From contig CALKWH010000093.1 of NCBI GenBank assembly GCA_938004375.1, forward strand, positions 1 to 8,300: 8,300 bases of DNA. The letters run 5' to 3'. Under the pieces are notes generated by a model, which did not search any database, was not told where the DNA came from, and saw only the letters and a list, made by a program, of their open reading frames with translations. Below are positions 4,494 through 8,300 of this stretch, piece by piece (position 1 is the stretch's first letter; every line of letters starts with the position of its first letter). The DNA is from an uncultured Pseudomonadota bacterium. Its GTDB lineage: Bacteria > Myxococcota_A > Polyangia > HGW-17. A program made the position numbers and the translations under genes.

Positions 4494-6206
4494 TCATTCC
4501 TCCCGGGCGGCCTGTTCGAGCAGGCTCGCCGCGTGGGCGACGGCCTCGGGGGTCGTCCCGCCGAGCATGCGGGCGAGCTCGTGGACCCGCTCCTCGCGGT
4601 CCAGGCGGCGCACCGAGGTGAGGGTCTGGCCGTCCGCGATCCGCTTCTCGACGACGAAGTGGGCGGCGGCGGCGGCGGCGATCTGGGGCAGGTGGGTGAT
4701 GCACAGCACCTGCCGGACCCGGGCGAGCCGGGCCAGCTTCTCGCCGACCTTCACGGCGACCTGGCCGCCGATGCCGGCGTCGACCTCGTCATAGAGGGTG
4801 ACGTCCACCTCCGAGCGGCCGGCGAGCACCCCCTGGAGGGCCAGGTGGATGCGCGACAGTTCGCCGCCGGAGGCGCCTCGCCCCACGGGTTGTGGGGCCT
4901 GTCCGGGGTTGGGCTCGAACCAGAGCTCGGCGGTCTCGAAGCCGGTGGCGGAGAGCCGGGTCTGCTCGAAGCGGCGCTGCTCCGGGGTGTCGGCGCGGGG
5001 CCGGTTCGGCGTGAGCACGACGAAGAGCCGGGCCGAGGAGAAACCCAACTCGGCGAGCTCGGTGGTGACCTCGCGGCCTAGTCGGTCGGCGGCCGCCGCC
5101 CGCGCGGCCCCCAGCTCCCGGGCGCACGCGGCCGCGGCCTCGCGGGCGGCCGTCAACCTGCGACCGATCGCGGCGAGCTCCTGTCCGACGTTCTGCAGGC
5201 CGTCGAGCTCGACCCTGGCTTGCTCCAGGCGCTCGAGGAGCCCCGCCTCGTCTTCGCAGCGGTGACGGCGCAGCAGGCGGGAGATGCGGAACAGCCGCTC
5301 CTCGATGACCTCCAGGCTCTGGGCGCCGTCCTCGTCCTCGTCGGACAGGCGCAGCGTCCTCACCGCCTCGTCCACCGAGATGCGCGCCTGCTCCAGCAGC
5401 TCCGCCGCGGCGGCGAACCTGGGCTCGGCCTCGGCCAGGCGGCCCAGGCGGGAGAGGACCGCGTGGAGGCGGACCTGCACGGCGTCCTCGGCCAGGGAGA
5501 GCGTGTCCTCGGCGAAGCGCGCGGCCTCGTGGATGTCCCGCAGGGAGGAGAGCCTGCGGCGCCGTGCCAGCAGGCGCTCGTGCTCCCCCACGGAGAGCTC
5601 GGCCTCGGCCAGCTCCCGGATGGTGAACTCCAGGGTCTCCCGGGCCTCGTCTCCGGTGCGGGCCAGAGCGTCGAGCTCGTCCCGGCGCCGGGCCAGGGCG
5701 TCGAGCTCGTCCAGCCGCGTGGACAAAGCGTCCCGCAGCGCCTGATGGCCGCCGAAGTCGTCCACCACCTGGAGCGCGAAGCCCGGCGACAGCAGGCGCT
5801 GGGAGTCGTGCTGGGAGGAGATCTCGATGATCTGCGGCACCACGTCGGCCAGGGCGCCGGTGGTGGTCAGGCGTCCGCCGATGCGCTGGCGCCCCTTGCC
5901 CCCGGCGGCGATCACCCGCTCCAGGATGAGGGCCGCGCCGTCCAGTTCGAGGCCGTGGTCGGCGAGGCTCCCGAGCAACCGGGCGTGGGGCGCCTCGAGG
6001 TGGAACTGGGCCTCGACCACGGCCGAGGACGCCCCGGCGCGCACGAAGTGGGCCGAGGCGCGCTCCCCGCGCAGCAGCTCCAGCGCGGAGACGATCATGC
6101 TCTTGCCGGCGCCGGTCTCCCCCGTGAGCACGTTGAACCCCGGCGAGAACTCGACGGAGGCGTCGGCGATCACGGCGAAGTCGCGGATGGCCAGGAAATC
6201 AAGCAC
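4494..6206 (-). CDS. recN: DNA repair protein RecN
   Basis: 570 residues, against about 553 in E. coli. RecN is an SMC-like ATPase that acts in the cytosol on double-strand breaks, tethering DNA ends and supporting RecA-dependent recombination. The N-terminal head has the Walker A motif GETGAGKS (29-36) and the segment IEISSQHDSQRLL (127-139). Residues about 155-385 form the long Leu/Glu/Arg/Ala-rich coiled coil. The C-terminal head has the ABC signature GASGGELSRIHLAL (444-457), Walker B with D-loop VTLYDEVDAGIGG (469-481) and the histidine switch CITHLPQIA (502-510). All ATPase motifs look intact; Tyr replaces the more usual Phe before the Walker B acid pair. The GTG at 6206 is chosen because it begins at the conserved MLDFLAIRDFAVI start and has GAGGTGG upstream. 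It overlaps the nadK stop by 8 nt, and the lipoprotein gene overlaps or abuts its own stop. Confidence 0.97.
   Translation of the reverse strand: MLDFLAIRDFAVIADASVEFSPGFNVLTGETGAGKSMIVSALELLRGERASAHFVRAGASSAVVEAQFHLEAPHARLLGSLADHGLELDGAALILERVIAAGGKGRQRIGGRLTTTGALADVVPQIIEISSQHDSQRLLSPGFALQVVDDFGGHQALRDALSTRLDELDALARRRDELDALARTGDEARETLEFTIRELAEAELSVGEHERLLARRRRLSSLRDIHEAARFAEDTLSLAEDAVQVRLHAVLSRLGRLAEAEPRFAAAAELLEQARISVDEAVRTLRLSDEDEDGAQSLEVIEERLFRISRLLRRHRCEDEAGLLERLEQARVELDGLQNVGQELAAIGRRLTAAREAAAACARELGAARAAAADRLGREVTTELAELGFSSARLFVVLTPNRPRADTPEQRRFEQTRLSATGFETAELWFEPNPGQAPQPVGRGASGGELSRIHLALQGVLAGRSEVDVTLYDEVDAGIGGQVAVKVGEKLARLARVRQVLCITHLPQIAAAAAAHFVVEKRIADGQTLTSVRRLDREERVHELARMLGGTTPEAVAHAASLLEQAAREE
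4499..4504 (-). promoter_or_regulatory. ribosome-binding site deciding the lipoprotein start
   Basis: GGGAGG on the - strand lies inside the end of recN. Its spacing to the ATG at 4491 is 7 nt, which is ideal. To the ATG at 4497 it is only 1 nt, which is too short. The start at 4491 is therefore preferred although both are in frame. Confidence 0.65.
5661..5720 (-). repeat. 30-bp tandem repeat inside the recN coiled coil
   Basis: Two adjacent 30-base units share a 22-base core with one mismatch and then diverge. They encode two copies of a DELDALAR-like stretch (about residues 165-183). Being in frame, the repeat only lengthens the coiled coil by ten residues. It may partly explain why this protein is longer than the E. 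coli one. Confidence 0.6.
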
Positions 6207-7056
6207 GATCCACCTCGCGGGCGCCCCAGGAGAGCTTGTGCCGCAGCACGGAGGCGAACGACCAGTCCTCGGGGTAGACCAGCCGGAGGGGGAGATCCGA
6301 GGGGGTCACCCACACCCGGTCCCCGCGCCGGATCAGGCAGCCCCTCCGTCCGTCCACGGTCAGATAGGAGTCCTGTCCCGTGGTCAGGGTGAGCTCGGAG
6401 CTCGCCGGGATGACCAGCGGGCGCTGGGTGAGCTGGTGCGGACAGATGGGCACCACCATGACCGCATCGGTGCCGGGCTTCACGATGGGTCCACCGGCAG
6501 CCAGGGCGTAGGCGGTGGAACCCATGGGCGTGGCCACGATGAGGCCGTCTGCCTTCAGGGTGAAGAACGGCTCGGCGTCGATCTCGCAGGTGATCTCGAG
6601 GAGTCGCGCCAGGTTCTCGTGGTTGATGACGACGTCGTTGGCGGCCACCGTGGAGAACGCGGGGCGGCCGTCGCGCAGCAACACCACCGAGAAGCGCATG
6701 CGGGACACCACCGGGAGCCGCCCGGCCAGGGCGTCGTCGAGTCGGGCCAGCGCGGCCTCGGGGGAGAAGGGCGTGAGGAACCCCAGGCTCCCGAGGTTGA
6801 CCCCCACGATGGGGATCACCCGCCGCGTCATCAGCGAGGCGGCGTACAGCAGCGTGCCGTCGCCACCCAGCACGATCAGGTGGGAGGCGTGGTCCACGAG
6901 CTCCTCGGAGAAGGCGACCTCGAGGGCCTCGGGCAGCGCCACGCCCGGCTCGCAGCAGACGGTGTGGCCCAGGGAGCTCAGGCGGCGGGCGAACAGTTCC
7001 GCCTGGGCCCGGGCGTGGGGATCATGGGGCTTGCAGACGAGGGAGACGCAGGCCAT
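6199..7056 (-). CDS. nadK: NAD kinase
   Basis: 285 residues, normal for a bacterial NAD kinase. It phosphorylates NAD+ at the 2'-hydroxyl of the adenosine ribose using ATP (or polyphosphate in some members), making NADP+; cytosolic. Motifs in order: GGDGT (64-68), the phosphate-binding and catalytic loop; NLGSLGFLT (87-95); the NAD-contacting pair N140-D141 in ANDVVINHE; the highly conserved DGLIVATPMGSTAY (170-183) followed by AAGGP; and VPICPHQLTQRPLVIP (202-217). All key residues are present. The ATG at 7056 has AGGAG (7063-7067) overlapping the asnS stop codon, 6 nt away. The gene lies 9 nt after asnS and overlaps recN by 8 nt. nadK next to recN is a common bacterial arrangement. Nothing unusual is seen. 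Confidence 0.97.
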   Translation of the reverse strand: MACVSLVCKPHDPHARAQAELFARRLSSLGHTVCCEPGVALPEALEVAFSEELVDHASHLIVLGGDGTLLYAASLMTRRVIPIVGVNLGSLGFLTPFSPEAALARLDDALAGRLPVVSRMRFSVVLLRDGRPAFSTVAANDVVINHENLARLLEITCEIDAEPFFTLKADGLIVATPMGSTAYALAAGGPIVKPGTDAVMVVPICPHQLTQRPLVIPASSELTLTTGQDSYLTVDGRRGCLIRRGDRVWVTPSDLPLRLVYPEDWSFASVLRHKLSWGAREVDRA

Positions 7057-7062
7057 GGGCCG

Positions 7063-7067
7063 CTCCT
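7063..7067 (-). promoter_or_regulatory. nadK ribosome-binding site overlapping the asnS stop codon
   Basis: AGGAG on the - strand uses two bases of the asnS TAG stop and sits 6 nt before the nadK ATG. Ribosomes terminating on asnS would be placed directly on the nadK start, suggesting translational coupling. Confidence 0.6.
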
Positions 7068-8257
7068 AGAACGAGGCGTTTCCGGGCGTGCGCGGGAATG
7101 GGATCACGTCGCGGATGTTGCCCATGCCGGTGACGAACTGGACCATGCGCTCGAAGCCCAGCCCGAAGCCGCAGTGGGGGATGGTGCCGAAGCGGCGCAG
7201 GTCGAGGTACCACTCGTAGTTCTCCGGTGGCAGGCCCATCTCGACGATGCGCCGGGAGAGGTGCTCCAGGCGCTCCTCGCGCTGGGAGCCGCCGATGATC
7301 TCGCCCACCCGCGGCACCAGCAGGTCCATGGCGGCCACGGTCTTCCCATCGTCGTTGCAGCGCATGTAGAAGGCCTTGATCTCCTTCGGATAATCGATGA
7401 CGAAGACCGGCCCGCCCACGAGCTCCTCGGCCAGGTAGCGCTCGTGCTCGGACTGCAGGTCGGCGCCCCAGTAGGGCTTGAACTCGAAGCGGTCGGCCAC
7501 CTTCAGGAGGTGGTCCATCGCCTCGGTGTAGGTCATGCGGGCGAACGACGCGCCGGCGAGCTTGTTCAGCATCTCGAGCTGGCCCGGGGCGATCATCTTG
7601 TCGAAGAAAGCCAGATCCTCGGCGCAGTGTTCGAGCACCGAGCGCACCAGGTGCAGGATGAAGGCCTCGGCCAGGTCCATGTCGTCGTGGATGTCGGCGA
7701 AGGCGAGCTCGGGCTCCACCATCCAGAACTCGGCCAGATGACGGGACGTGTTGGAGTTCTCGGCCCGGAAGGTGGGGCCGAAGGTGTAGGTGTCGCCCAG
7801 GGAGCAGGCGAAGATCTCGGCCTCGAGCTGGCCGGACACGGTCAGGCCGGCCTTCTTGCCGAAGAAGTCCTTGGAATAATCCACGGCCCCGGCGTCATCC
7901 CGAGGCGGGGCCTCGATCGGCAGCGTGGTCACCTGGAACATCTCGCCCGCGCCTTCGCAGTCCGAGGTCGAGACGATCGGAGAGTGCAGGTAGATGAAGC
8001 CCCGCTCCTGGAAGAAGGCGTGGATCTCGCGGGCCAGCACGTTGCGCACCCGGAACACCGCGCCGAAGGTGTTCGAGCGCGTGCGCAGGTGGGCGATGTC
8101 CCGCAGGAACTCGAAGGAGTGCCGCTTCTTCTGCATGGGGAAGTCGGGGCCCGCGTCGCCGAGGACGGTCAATTCGGTCGCGGTGAGCTCCACCGCCTGC
8201 TGCCCGGCCGGGCTGGCGGCCAGCGTCCCGGTGACGCGCCCGGAGGCGCCGGTGGTG
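7066..8257 (-). CDS. asnS: asparaginyl-tRNA synthetase (5' truncated by contig end)
   Basis: 396 genuine residues remain. It is a class II aminoacyl-tRNA synthetase that charges tRNA-Asn with asparagine in the cytosol. Recalled E. coli AsnRS (466 residues) aligns from about residue 70, so the start of the protein and most of the N-terminal OB-fold anticodon-binding domain are missing. In fragment numbering: the tail of the OB domain (1-35); class II motif 1 in [19 protein letters not shown] (81-99); EGAGEMF (101-107); motif 2 [19 protein letters not shown] (163-181); [15 protein letters not shown] [11 protein letters not shown] (268-278); [13 protein letters not shown] (318-330); and motif 3 [10 protein letters not shown] (363-372), ending RTPGNASF. 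The Asn-type rather than Asp-type identity rests on the [16 protein letters not shown] and [10 protein letters not shown] segments. A frame continuing right to a GTG at 8274 would begin MCSSDL, which is translated adapter. The true start lies outside the contig. Confidence 0.97.
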
Positions 8258-8300
8258 AGATCGGAAGAGCACACGTCTGAACTCCAGTCACCGAATACGA
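8258..8300. other. Illumina i7-side sequencing adapter (artefact)
   Basis: Starts with AGATCGGAAGAGC, the universal TruSeq adapter start, and runs to the index CGAATACG (8292-8299). It is the exact reverse complement of positions 4-46. It is not biological and interrupts asnS. Confidence 0.98.

Noticed and set aside
3676..4704. Longer lipoprotein starting at 4704
   Set aside because: The extension lies inside recN, is Arg/Pro-rich out-of-frame sequence and would bury the signal peptide.
5220..6392. + strand open frame (390 codons) opposite recN
   Set aside because: Antisense shadow of a gene with all RecN ATPase motifs in the opposite strand.
5827..8280. Very long + strand open frame (817 codons) opposite recN, nadK and asnS
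   Set aside because: It lies antisense to three unmistakable genes and ends inside the adapter. Stop-free antisense frames are expected in GC-rich DNA. Its translation is rich in G, H, Q, R and V without recognisable domains.
1..8300. Terminal inverted repeats suggesting that the whole window is a transposon or linear replicon
   Set aside because: The repeats are sequencing adapter with a sample index, not biological ends, and the content is housekeeping genes.
1..8300. CRISPR array, tRNA or rRNA gene
   Set aside because: No regularly spaced repeats, cloverleaf or rRNA-like segment seen on either strand by eye.

Overview
This looks like a complete short metagenomic or draft-assembly contig. 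The first 46 and last 43 bases are untrimmed Illumina i7-side adapter, carrying the same 8-base index in opposite orientation. The biological insert is therefore about 47-8257. Everything inside is clearly GC-rich, with G/C-heavy third codon positions. The organism is a diderm bacterium, judged from a lipobox lipoprotein and a Sec-secreted protein. The Cys-rich lipoprotein tail and the paired zinc-ribbon protein resemble what is common in Myxococcota and other former Deltaproteobacteria; that placement is inference and not firm.

Layout. On the + strand at the left edge is only the 3' end of a flavodoxin-fold NAD(P)H oxidoreductase gene (47-247). All other genes are on the - strand and read right to left. 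They are: 5'-truncated asnS (asparaginyl-tRNA synthetase), nadK (NAD kinase), recN (DNA repair ATPase), a Cys-rich lipoprotein, a secreted Cys-repeat protein, a triple zinc-ribbon protein and a zinc-independent MDR oxidoreductase of the enoyl-reductase/quinone-oxidoreductase type. A 29-residue membrane mini-protein lies at the far left. From asnS to the lipoprotein the genes overlap or lie within 9 nt of each other, so they are probably one transcription unit. After a 78-nt gap, the secreted protein, zinc-ribbon protein and oxidoreductase follow with gaps of 19 and 8 nt.

The asnS-nadK-recN part is housekeeping: tRNA charging, NADP synthesis and recombinational repair. The downstream part is accessory and poorly characterised. 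Its most unusual member is the 447-residue secreted protein. Its N-terminal half has ten cysteines in a strict alternating pattern: four C-x11-C linkers join five longer C-x(31-40)-C segments. I do not recognise this as a named family.

Between the oxidoreductase and the mini-protein (342-720) is a non-coding block with an AT-rich patch, an imperfect 23-nt direct repeat 207 bp apart, an inverted repeat and two hairpins. It could be a MITE/REP-like element or the remains of a mobile gene. No RNA gene, CRISPR array, intact transposase or convincing intrinsic terminator was found.
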